Positions 1 through 9,257 of a DNA stretch of 29,936 bases are shown here, in pieces. The position numbers and the translations under genes are program-made. Each line of letters opens with the position of its first letter. Positions within the stretch are counted from its first letter, which is position 1. A model generated the notes under the pieces. It searched no databases, had not been told where the DNA came from, and worked only from the letters and a program-made list of their open reading frames with translations. The DNA lies in assembly GCA_020650975.1 (NCBI GenBank), contig JAIPMN010018046.1, positions 1-29,936 of the forward strand, in the 5' to 3' direction. Source of the DNA: Apostichopus californicus. Its lineage: Eukaryota; Echinodermata; Holothuroidea; Aspidochirotida; Stichopodidae.

Positions 1-1112
1 TGATACTTCCGCCCCCCCCATATTTTTCACTGGGGTTCCTACGCCCTTGCTGTTATATAAAGTTAATTAGGCTGAGAAGATGTCAGTAATGGTATGTAAG
101 AAGCATTATTTAGTTTGTTCGCGTGTCTCATAATCCTATTTGGTAAGAAACGTGCAAATTTGTTCAGAAAACATTACTACTTATGAAACTTACATAACAC
201 AATATAAGCGTTTATAGGCGCTTATTGTTCCAGCATGTGGCGCCGTTGTTATTGGTAATCACATTACTGTTCGATGTACAAACTTTCCGGCAATACAATT
301 TTCGTGTTTGGTCACTACAACTGGGGCGGACTGGGCTATGAAATGCTGACAGTTTATTGATCCAAAGGACACCTTAAGAGTATCTCAACTTAACGGCGTC
401 TTCGGTGCTTCGGACATATAGCGGCATAATATTCCGAGCCGATAAACCCGTAGGCCAACCCACCCCTGCACTGCATAAGTTGCAACATCCTTGCCAATGA
501 AATGTTTACCCGGTGTAGATCAAAACATGATAGATATAACAATGGTATAATTGTAAAATTATTTAATAATGTCGTCATCAGTGCTTCTGTCCTAGACACA
601 GCAGCTTCGCATATGATTCATATGTCTATAAGTGCATGGCTACATGTCCGGCCTTCGCAGCCACGTTTTGTAATGTGTGATGTTAATGCAGGTTAATTGT
701 CCTTGATCGAATGGTATGACAAATCATGTGACATCAAGGTCCAACACACAGAAAAGCAGAAGCTAAGTAAAGTATTACCTGGCAGCAATTCCAAGAATGC
801 CAAACACAGTTCTTAACACAACGAAAGATACCTGTCACAAAAGAAAATGAAAGAATGTGAACTTCAATGAATGAACGATTCAAAATTGTCAGATGGTGTG
901 TGTGCGTGTATGCACCTGTTTTGTATTCTGCATGAGGACTTGAACGAAGGAATTCCTCAGTCCTCAGACAGATTTCAAAAGAATCACCACATCCTCAGAT
1001 GAATTCTGTCGTTTAAGGGTATTGTCATATGGTTAGGGTACTTGGATTTGAATAATGAAAAATATCATTGGGGTCTTCAGACTGAATGTAAAACACATGG
1101 ATGTGTGCTGGT
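1..1112. other. Non-coding DNA, nothing recognised
   Basis: I see no exon, RNA gene or transposon end here. The open frames at about 390-696 overlap on opposite strands, have unremarkable composition and resemble no family I know. A short C-run lies at 11-18. Confidence 0.5.
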
Positions 1113-1174
1113 GTGTTCGACGAACGGTGTGTACATACCCTCCTGTGTTGACGAACGGTGTGTACATACCCTCC
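1113..1174. repeat. Two-copy tandem repeat of about 31 bp
   Basis: A 32 bp unit (1113-1144) is followed directly by a 30 bp copy (1145-1174). They share the core GACGAACGGTGTGTACATAC and differ by about two bases near the start. This is a local tandem duplication with no coding content. Confidence 0.9.
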
Positions 1175-1209
1175 ATAATGTTTAATAAATAGATGGCAGG
1201 TAAGCGTAA

Positions 1210-1478
1210 GTGATTTACAATATACTTGCTGCTTGTTCCACAGTTGTATGTATTTTAGATCCTCCTACTAGCAGGTACTCGCGAAGAAGCCTCATTGGCC
1301 TTTCAAAGCCTCAAGCTGACCAAAGTCAGTCTCTTAGATTCATATTTAGCGTCCATGATTATGAATTGGCAATTGTCAACAACTCTGTAACTGGACGACA
1401 TACATTAATCTTGGAGTGACTCGAACTGGGGACCATATGATTGGAAGGCACCGGCGTTAACCACTGAGCTAACACTCC
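1210..1478 (-). mobile_element. tRNA-derived SINE, head at 1478-1413
   Basis: On the minus strand, 1478-1413 is a 66 nt tRNA-like head. It has a Pol III A box, TAGCTCAGTGG (1471-1461), and a B box, AGTTCGAGTC (1427-1418). The outer ends GGAGT and ACTCC can pair as an acceptor stem. The D-stem partner and anticodon arm do not fold well, so this is a decayed tRNA-related SINE head rather than a working tRNA gene. The body probably continues toward 1210, through a stretch containing GAGGCTTTGAAAGGCC, but its 3' end is a guess. No clear target-site duplication was found. Short repeats of TTGACCA flank the head at 1490-1515. Confidence 0.65.
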
Positions 1479-3990
1479 TTAGGGGTATTGTTGACCATTG
1501 TTGACCAATTGACCATCTTTCGACGAAATCAAATCCTTGCCATCACACAAGGCTACGTGGACAACCCCACGCCCCGCCCCTCCCCAAAAAGCAAATAGTC
1601 GTTGTTCTTCTCTATGAGCTTTCGTGTCATGTTTTTGTTTTCATAACAAAAATCAATGTCTGAATGGCCTTCATGAGGAAGTTTTTGACATAAAATATCA
1701 AATTCCAGAAATTTTCGACATTGCAGATATTTCGGTAAGTCTACCAATCTCTTTATTAATGCTTTTAATAACATAATGAAATATTGCAACACAGTTTCAC
1801 GAAGTCAAGTCAAATAAGAACGCGCGTGTGTATATAACGCTGATTTAACTATATATTTACATATTACAATACGTGTAATATTTGTTTTCATCTCAGAAAC
1901 TCAGCTATTGTATATTTGAATTACTCATTGCTGCGTGAACTGACACGCAAACAAAGCCATGAACTGTTCTTTTATACTGGAGTTAAATTGTGTGAATAGC
2001 TGTTAAATTTGTAGTAGAATTCTAAACTATATATACGGTGCTGTATAGTATAGCTTTGACGTCTCACTATAAATGTCGATATATGGCTATATTGATCAAG
2101 ACTGTCGTGTTTGACATCTGTGTGTTTCGAAATGTTTGAAAACGAACATGGCTACTAACTATAATGTTACATGGAAACAGTGACTAAACATAATATATAC
2201 TAGAACACTCAGAAGTAGCTAACTCGTATTTAATACTAACCATTATTTTACTGCTCAGTTTGCATGCTATTTCGCTTTAACGTTTAGGTTATGAGATTTA
2301 TTTATTTAGTCTCTTTATTTATTTATTTAACTATTTAGTAACTTGTAATCAATCTATACCTATTTGTTCGTACCCCCCCCCCCCCCCAGCAGGATACCTC
2401 TTGAGTAACAATACCGTATGATACCAGAATTTGCGAGAATCGGGGGAAGGGGGAGGGGGTCGGTGACATAATTGTCGCTGGTGTTCCTATACCTGGCTAT
2501 CGGAATCTCTCAGGGGCACTATGCAAATGATTGTCACAGAACTTTCAATACCTTGAAAAATCATCTGATGTTGTAGACGAAAATACTTATAGAATATTTT
2601 TTGCAATTGTATTTATTTATTCACCTATGAAGCTCTTGTAGTACATCTCTATCAGCTTTTGGGTCCCTATATGCACCGTTACTTTATTTTAGCAAGATCC
2701 TGCTAAAAAAACAATTGAACCTATCGAGTATAATACATCATACCGTAATTTATTCTTTTTTGCCAAGTTTTTGTCGTTCCCGTTTACCTCCTTATGCGGA
2801 GGAGGGGTGGGGCGGTGTGGCGCTCCTCTTGCTCATTCTCTCACACTGTCATTCAATTGAATGTCTATAATTGTAATACCTAAAATCAATGTGTGTATAT
2901 ATATATAGAGAGAGTTGGAAAAGTAGTGTTCACTTCACTTATGTATCGGCTTGTCACGTTATTATTTGACTAAACACTGTATTAGTCATTGCCCCTCGTT
3001 CAGATATCCTTCTTCAAACATCAGATAACCTACTATAAACAACGGTGTGGCATTTATTCGCATTTAGAGTTTTGGTAAAACCGAATTAAGAGGGGTTTCA
3101 CCTATAGTAATACAGAGCGCTTTTGTCTTCCGTACATATTCAATTTCACATCATAGTGCTGCTTCAACATTATGTGACAATGATCCCATAATTTGAATTT
3201 AAACTCATAACTAATTATGTAATACAACTAATAATAATCAGTAGTGTCATGTTTACGACGCTTAAGTGACCAAAAATGTGGGAGAAAACCCGCAAGGGCT
3301 TATGGATTACAACTTACACGTCGGGTGGCTTCCAATTCAACATTTTAACTCAAATTCTATGTAAAAGTTTATAGTTCAAACTCCGGTATAAGAGTGAAGA
3401 GGGAAAACCCCAAAAGAGTCTTATTTGTGTTATCAAACAAGGATAAAGGCCAACATAGTCTAACCTAGTTTGAGTTTTAACTTTTTTTCGGTGGTTGCCG
3501 TGGGGGTCGACAGGTCTACATGTGAGACACTTCGATGGTACATCTAGATTCCGTTATAGGTTTCCAGACTATTAAACAGTTAAATATATTTAGAATAGGA
3601 CCAATGATGTCAGGCTGCTCAGATAGTAGTGCCTAAGTATTATTTCATATCGCAGCCGTATAAACGTCATAACCAAACCTACAAATTAAACAGGTTAAGA
3701 CCTAGGCCTACATAACTATATAAGTGCTTATTTGCGTACGAATACTTAAATTTAGTTTCGATTATGATAATTGCTCTTCAGCCTTCTACTTCTGCGTAGG
3801 CCTGCTATAGCCTAAAATTGCTGTACATCTTTCTGTAATTGTTAAAACGTAAGCTTTTGAAATATCGATACATCAATGAAATAATTTTTGAGTGGGTTGA
3901 CCAACGACTGTGACTCATGATAGAACATTTGAGCCCTGTCTCGCCAATGTCGTATGTTAGGATGATAGATTGCCTTATAATCCAGCCGAT
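1479..3990. other. Non-coding DNA with simple repeats
   Basis: No gene is recognised. An open minus-strand frame at 1792-1553 has no family resemblance that I can name. Visible simple sequence includes (TTTA)n at about 2296-2335, a run of 15 C at 2373-2387, a G-rich stretch at 2440-2462 and a (TA)n-(GA)n tract at about 2889-2913. Confidence 0.5.
2373..2387. repeat. Poly-C run, 15 bases
   Basis: Fifteen C residues in a row. A run of the same length occurs at 17773-17787, and one of 15 G lies at 29912-29926. Confidence 0.95.
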
Positions 3991-3996
3991 ACTCAT

Positions 3997-4143
3997 AGCT
4001 AGTACAGTAACTATACTGGTGCCACCTGTAACACATGTGTTACCGTGTTAGGAACACAAAGTAGTAAGAACTGATACACGGTTCTGGGACATAAACAGTA
4101 GTAACATGTGTTACAGGTGATACTAGTAGTAACTGTACTAGCT
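3997..4143. repeat. Fold-back palindrome 1
   Basis: The left arm (3997-4043) and right arm (4101-4143) are inverted copies of each other: both read AGCTAGTACAGT in from the outer end and share CACCTGTAACACATGT near the loop. Arms of about 45 bp with a few differences enclose a spacer of about 57 bp. This is a hairpin-forming fold-back unit with no coding content. Confidence 0.8.
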
Positions 4144-4286
4144 GTGTTTGAAGTAAAGGAGGTACAGTACCGCTTGTGTCCAGTTCATATACCTCTCTTT
4201 GAATTACGCCGATTCGTCATGCTGAGAACGAAGAAGGGCCGTGTTCGGGTATATCCATAAGCCTACAGAACTCGCACTCAGTGGTT

Positions 4287-4400
4287 GGTACAGCAACTAC
4301 TGTTCATGTCCCACAACCGTGCATAAGTAATTATTACATTATGTTTGTAACATGTGGAACATGTGTTACAGGACATGAACTTGAACAGTAGTTACTGAAC
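4287..4400. repeat. Fold-back palindrome 2, related to the one at 4.0 kb
   Basis: The left arm (about 4287-4311) contains CAACTACTGTTCATGTCC. The right arm (4371-4400) is its inverted counterpart with a short insertion. The inner part repeats ACATGTGTTACAGG, also found in the right arm of the palindrome at 4.0 kb, so the two fold-backs share building blocks and probably arose from one family or a local duplication. Confidence 0.7.
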
Positions 4401-5385
4401 GAGCCATGGGTTTCGGGTGTATAATCCCATACCTCTGTTATTTATAGGAGGACCTCGATCAGTCTCTGGATTAACGACGAACTTACACGACGGTTGTATT
4501 ACCTTCTGCGCGTTGTATGAACTATAAGTAGCCTACCTTTGAATAATTTCCTGTGAACTACCTGCTTTCCACACAATACTTACACATTGCTTGTCAGTGA
4601 AGAATTCTCGGCAGACGATTCCTTCAATGGACGTTGGCTCCGTTGGCGCCTCCATTTGTTTACGTTAGGCCTATGCCACTGTCTTCGAAGCATCAAATTT
4701 GTTCTTTAATACTTTCTGAAATCTCTCAAAGCTTATGTTTGCTACATGTATCGAGCTCATACCATCTACATATACATATGCTACTGCAGGAAGTTCATGA
4801 ACTCGCAATAGGCTATATATATTGTATGGCAACTATATATCCTGCTTACAGTTTGTGTATGTTGTCCACGGTCTTCATGGTTGTGAGCCTTGTTCGAAGG
4901 TAAATACTTTATCGCATGACTGCTCACCGTTATAGAAATGCGTAATTTTTCCATCGACCAACTGTACAATATTTGGGCAGTATATAGGACTATAATTCTG
5001 TGCTATACGTACGGACTGCGAAGTATGTTCAAGTCGATTCGAATTGCAATGGTAACAAGCTACGTCTATGCATTGGTTATGATCCACAGCAATCAGTTTG
5101 TGTAGACTTAATCAGTTTGTATAGACTTAATTCTGCAGGTAATAACATCTACAGAGTACCACATGCTAGTAGCCGAAGTGTTACTGTAAGGTAACATAGG
5201 TAAGCTGGTCAAAATTATCATGATTGCTCTTTCGTGATTAGGATGATTTACAATCCGAACCAAATCGCAGACAATATTCAACCGAACAGTTACTTTGGTT
5301 ACGTGTTATAAAGACTAGGCCCTTGGGTGGAAGCGGAGGGAGTAGAAGAAGGGGGGTTCTAAAGATAACGTGCTTATATCAATAT
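4401..5385. other. Non-coding DNA left of the Polinton pieces
   Basis: No supported gene. The open frames here overlap on both strands and look random. It contains a two-copy 19 bp tandem repeat (5091-5128). The left edge of the Polinton must lie in or beyond this stretch, but I cannot see a terminal inverted repeat. Confidence 0.5.
5091..5128. repeat. 19 bp tandem repeat, two copies
   Basis: AATCAGTTTGTGTAGACTT is followed directly by a copy that differs at one base. Confidence 0.95.
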
Positions 5386-5792
5386 TCACCAGCAAAGTTG
5401 TTTTACTGACGAACGTATAATTGTTTGTAGAATGTAGACCACAGATATATTCCTGTGATGAGCTCCTTTAGAAAATAAGTCGATAATACGTTGATCGTTC
5501 CCATGTGACGTCATGATATCGTCTAGAATGATCGACGTTTTGTAAGTCGGGTCAAGATAATCGCCCAGATTTGACGGGAGACCTTCAACAAAATGGATTT
5601 TAGGTTTGGCAGCAGACAATGCCAGACATTGCCACAAAACAGGCTGATATTCCCCATAGCAATACAGAATCATCTAAGGCGCTGCTTCGATGGCATCCTG
5701 CGTTAACAGCTTCTTCACAACTTGAGTTTTATCGCAACCTATCGCTCCCGCAATCACACAAGTAAAGGAATGTATCAACTCAGCATTCATTT
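5386..5792 (-). pseudogene. Polinton packaging ATPase (FtsK/HerA type), fossil
   Basis: In capsid-forming elements this ATPase drives genome packaging. The region shows a Walker-A-like segment, AGAIGCDKT, near its start, a Walker-B-like segment, SIILDDIM, in the middle, and then LFSKGAHHRNISVVYILQT. That last stretch is highly characteristic of the ATPases of invertebrate Polintons and adintoviruses. The piece covers the N-terminal two thirds of the domain, and family members continue further. It follows the protease piece, as in intact elements. The fossil is broken. Confidence 0.85.
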
Positions 5793-5914
5793 ATAGAAAT
5801 GGAACAGATTTAAATATCACCCGCCTATAAACAGAAATGATGCAAATAAAACCGCACTATCAATCTATAGGATACATAATTGGCTTCATTTGAGCTAATG
5901 GACGAATGAATGTT

Positions 5915-6345
5915 TCTTAACGCTGGCACTCTCTTTTAAAAATAACTTTGGCCATTTGAAATGCCAAATATCCATCAGCTAGAATAGGTAGTTCTATGTC
6001 ATATCGTTTCTCAATAAATTTATTGACCAATGTGTCGTTGAGCTGATAGTCACCCGTAAACAGGTTGACGATTCGCGACATCGACAGACCTTTAACTCTG
6101 TGTTATAGAAAATTCAAGCAGTATTGACCATACACTGCTGAGAAGAATCCTTGTATCTTCTTCCTATTAACCTTCAGGTGTTAATCCTTTTTCCTTAAAA
6201 ATGGTTCAAAAATCTGATGCACATGCTTCGGGAGGACGTCCAAAGGAGTTAATAAATTCTAGTTACTCATCTCCAGCGAACATCGCCACCCAATGACTTC
6301 CCGGTTCCCCTTTTATGTTGGTGTTTGCTATGAGGCACCATCATC
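5915..6345 (-). pseudogene. Polinton cysteine protease (adenain-like), fossil
   Basis: The product is related to the adenovirus maturation protease, which cleaves capsid precursors. The usual landmarks appear in order: ANTNIKGEPGSHWVAMF, carrying the catalytic-His context 'HWVA'; a segment like the family's 'FDSFG..P' (FINSFGRPPEA); then YGQYCLNFL with the catalytic-Cys context; and a C-terminal tail ending near LADGYLAFQMAK. It lies between the penton and ATPase pieces, where Polintons carry this gene. The fossil is broken. The assignment rests on motif order and neighbourhood. Confidence 0.75.
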
Positions 6346-6945
6346 TCTGGGTTTCACAGGAATGTAGTGTGGATTGTTGAATGGTACTGTGATGTGCTCT
6401 GCTAGGCGCTTTAACCCTATTTTAACAACGCGCAGTAGGGGAACGTGAGCATCCCCTACCCTCTGATGTTCGACTTTGTCACTGTACACGAAGAAACGGA
6501 TGACCCTATTGTGTACATCCAAATCTACATCACTGACTGAAAATTCCTCAGTGCATATCTTGTTGTATAAGAAACCAAATATTTGACTGAGACCTTGAAG
6601 TTCGAGACGGGTTCCACAATTTACTGTCCCTGCAGTTTTTAACGAATGTTTTTTGAGATACAGTTTCACTTTAACAAACTCCTCTGTAGTTAAAGATTCG
6701 TGAAACGCATCTATAACGTCCTGGATGGTGTCTTACTATCCGTGGGGTATGCAGATTTCCCTTTCGTTGATACGCAACGCACAATTTGCTTTCGCCACAT
6801 TATGCCAATTAAAAGGGTACTGGACTTCACAAATCGCCACTTCCCATTTACCTGATACAACAATAGGTTCCGCTAACTGCGTGGTAAAACTGGAAGGCGT
6901 GCTTTGTGGAAAGTAATGGTAGGAGCTGTTGCGAGGCAAAGTCAC
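6328..6945 (-). pseudogene. Polinton penton-like minor capsid protein, fossil
   Basis: The N-terminal part reads MTLPRNSSYHYFPQSTPSSF and then GKWEVAICEVQYPFNWHNV, the signature start of the penton-like minor capsid proteins of Polintons ('LPSNSSMxxFPxN...WEVGLxEIqYPxxWxNV'). The C-terminal part contains FFVYSDKVEHQRVGDAHVPL followed by LRVV and NNPHYIPV, which match the conserved end of the same family. In intact elements this protein closes the capsid vertices. It sits directly downstream of the integrase tail and upstream of the protease. The fossil is broken. Confidence 0.85.
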
Positions 6946-6961
6946 TTAAAATGTGATGCCA

Positions 6962-7159
6962 TTATGTCTTGTTAACGTCAGTCACCCAACTTTTAAATTT
7001 TGCTGGGTAAACATGCACTTTGACGAAATAATCAGTTTGTCCTCCATGCTTTCGTTTCTTCAAAACTTTTGTAGCGACTTGTTCTACCCTTTTCGCGTTC
7101 CATAGCTCTACTTGCTGTTTACTACCAAGACTGCTCATTTGCATAAATAGTTTTGGCAT
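6962..7159 (-). pseudogene. Polinton integrase C-terminal chromodomain, fossil
   Basis: KVLKKRKHGGQTDYFVK, followed by a 'yPaKFkSWV' motif, matches the chromodomain that ends Polinton integrases ('VEKVLKRR..G..EYLVKWxGYPDKFNSWV'). This domain is thought to guide insertion into chromatin. It lies 5.5 kb from the rest of the integrase (12.64-13.60 kb) because a LINE-bearing insertion separates the two. Residues before the lysine-rich motif do not clearly belong to the integrase and may derive from the junction. Confidence 0.75.
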
Positions 7160-7870
7160 TCCACTGGGCAGAATGCTACTAAATCCTGGCCGTAGAGAGA
7201 GTTGTGTTGTGCAGTGTTTGGTATAAGTAAACTTATGTATGTGTGGATTCGCGCAGCGTGGAGTAAGAAACTCTTCTCGTGTCTACACGCGAATAATTAG
7301 TAGTTGTATTTAACGTTTCAACCAGAAGATACCTCTTGTATATTCGGAGGAAGAGTTTTATTAATCAAGCGTTCATGACCATTTACCTTGGTAGGGATTT
7401 TGTATTTTATACCAAGGCTTGAACTTTATAATCGGGCGCGTGTTTCTTAACCGCGGCTGTACCATTAGTATTTAATATTCACGCAAGTGCCTCAAGTAAA
7501 GTTGTATTGCCTAACGTTAAGGCCTAGTTGCTTTGCCAGCGGTTAGGTTTATACAAAACCTACGTCGTACGGGACAGCAGTTCTAACGTCGTGAGCGATT
7601 TATCATCGAGAATCACTCTCCTTATTATGAATTGGGATGTTCTATTTATATAACATTGAATTCTTTTTAATTTTTTCCATACATACCGAGTAGAGTTTAA
7701 TCCTTTAACTCTATAATAACCAACGACGTTAATAAAACTAACTCTAAACTCTCCTCGGAGGCAAATTGGCGCCCAATCTGGGCAGTATCAGTTCTGCGTA
7801 ATTCAGTGCTCAGGTACCTGTATGTATACATGTACTATAGCTGTGTAGTACTGTATTATGTTTAAACTTG
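7160..7870. other. Unassigned segment between integrase tail and LINE
   Basis: About 700 bp with no coding signal. It belongs to the foreign insertion that splits the Polinton integrase. It could be the LINE's 5' untranslated region, or the remains of another element. A TTGGCGCCCAATCTGGGC string at 7766-7783 resembles a primer-binding site complementary to a tRNA-Lys 3' end, as in LTR retrotransposons, but no matching LTR pair is visible. The assignment stays open. Confidence 0.4.
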
Positions 7871-9163
7871 TTTGAATGCAATCCAAAATCTGACGTAGTA
7901 ATAAGTGAGTTGTTGTGCTTCGTTGTTAAGATACTTTTTAAGAAAAAGTCACCCAGGAAAGAACCTGGGCACGAAAACCAAACTACCAAACGACTGATCC
8001 GCTCTCAGCCCCAGTCCCCTTGCATCGGGACTGTGACTGTGTGATCATCGTCGGGTGTGCATCACCATTCCCCTCGAAAGGGAACAGATACTACACATGA
8101 TCTTAGCCAAAAGGCCGAGAAGCGTTGTTAAGGCTTCGTTGTTAAGATATGGGACACCTTGTCTACTGATGAGATCGTCAAGATTTGTGAAGACTTCTAC
8201 AATGACAAAGTCATCGAACTGGCGAAACAGAGTCTTTCTCTGTCGCTATTCAAGAGGAATGGAAATACCCTAAAATATGTTTCGAGGAAAGGAGCCAATA
8301 AGAAGCAGGAAAATGTCGAAGACATTGTTACCAAACTTAGGGAAATCGAGGTGAGAGAACTACCCAATTTTTGTCGCACGTGACTTAAGTTTGGTGCCAC
8401 AATCTGACATTTCCACAATTTTTAAGGAAATTCAAACAAATGTTTCTGGCATCAACTCAGGCATTAACTCTCATAAAAAGTCCGATGACCAGCTTCAACA
8501 AAAGTTCCTTAATCTGGAGGTAAGATAAGCGTCCCTTGAAAAGGGATTTACAACTGATGAGAGACCTCAACAATTGCGTCACACTTGCCTGAAAGAAAAT
8601 GCGCATTCGGCTCAGTCATACGATCGTTGTCCTCAGGCTCAAAAGCGATGAAGGATACAAGCTACAGTCCAGGGGAAACTAAAACCACGTCTCCTTAGAA
8701 ACCAACTTAAACACAATGGAAAATTCCTCTGAGAACGATCCAAGTTGGTCAACAATTGTCCGTGAACGAGGTAAGCGGAGATTTGTGCAAGGCAGTTACA
8801 AACAGAATATTAAAGCATCGAATAAGCAAAAATCAAGGAAAGAAACGTTGGTGGGCAAGGCTAGCGAAACTGGAATAGCAGCAGTAAAGCGACAACGAAT
8901 CGCAAATGTTTTTGCTTCTAGGTTTACACCGAACCTGGAGCCTGAGGAACTGTAGACCTATCTTGAGGAAAAACCTATTCTCAGAGTTGCCTGTACACGG
9001 CTCAAGAGCAAATAGGCTGACTATTATAGTTCGTTTTTTGTCAGATCAATCTTTATGAATCCTGATATTTGGCCTGAAGGCATTTATTTCCGCTGGTACA
9101 GACCGAATCGCAACGTAAGGAAACCTGATGATGTCACGCAGCCCGAGGAAGCTGTCAACTAAC
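7871..9163 (+). pseudogene. LINE ORF1 remnant
   Basis: The N-terminal part is split by the retroposon at 7934-8124. Upstream codons read SDVVISELLC, and downstream codons continue DTLSTDEIVKICEDFYND, resembling the start of ORF1 proteins of CR1/L2-type LINEs. The middle (about 8380-8525) is in another frame and contains VSGINSGINS. The C-terminal part (8716-9162) contains NVFASRFTPNLEPEEL and MNPDIWPEGIYFRWY, matching the conserved nucleic-acid-binding end of these ORF1 proteins. Stops interrupt it at 8953-8955 and 9013-9015, and it ends with TAA near 9162. No start codon can be identified. ORF1 normally binds the element's RNA. Confidence 0.65.
7934..8124 (-). mobile_element. U2 snRNA-headed retroposon (SINE-like) inserted in the LINE
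   Basis: Read on the minus strand, 8124-8082 matches nt 3 to about 45 of U2 snRNA with one mismatch. This covers stem-loop I (CGCTTCTCGGCCTTTTGGCT) and the branch-point-pairing GTAGTA. The match then stops, and an unrelated body of about 148 bp follows. The body has three potential hairpins (TTCCC/GGGGAA, AGTCCC/GGGGACT and CCCAGG/CCTGGG) and ends CTTTTTCTTAAAAAG. Perfect 17 bp direct repeats, GCTTCGTTGTTAAGATA, flank it (7917-7933 and 8133-8149), as expected for a target-site duplication from LINE-type retrotransposition. It resembles in design the snRNA-headed SINEs (SINEU) described in crocodilians. A one-off template-switch chimera is the alternative. Confidence 0.8.
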
Positions 9164-9257
9164 GTGTCACCTATGGCTAATGGACATACACAAAACTTTG
9201 GTAATGAATAGTCGTTTTTGCCCCTTTCAACTGCCCTAACAAACTCACCTTAATTAC

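Noticed and set aside
1413-1478. A working tRNA gene
   Set aside because: The A and B boxes are good, but the D stem and anticodon arm do not pair properly and there is no T-run terminator at the end. A SINE head fits better.
1553-1792. A minus-strand open frame of 79 codons as an exon
   Set aside because: It has no family resemblance and no convincing splice sites at its ends. It stays possible but unsupported.
7744-7783. A definite LTR retrotransposon based on the primer-binding-site-like string
   Set aside because: No LTR pair, polypurine tract or gag/pol is visible, and one 18 bp similarity is not enough.
8082-8124. A functional U2 snRNA gene
   Set aside because: Only nt 3 to about 45 of U2 match. 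The Sm site and 3' stem-loops are missing, and direct repeats flank the unit.
8055-8418. Open frames on both strands around 8.06-8.42 kb that could be separate genes
   Set aside because: One is a shadow of the U2-headed retroposon and the LINE ORF1; the minus-strand frame is the complement of ORF1 codons. Neither resembles a family.
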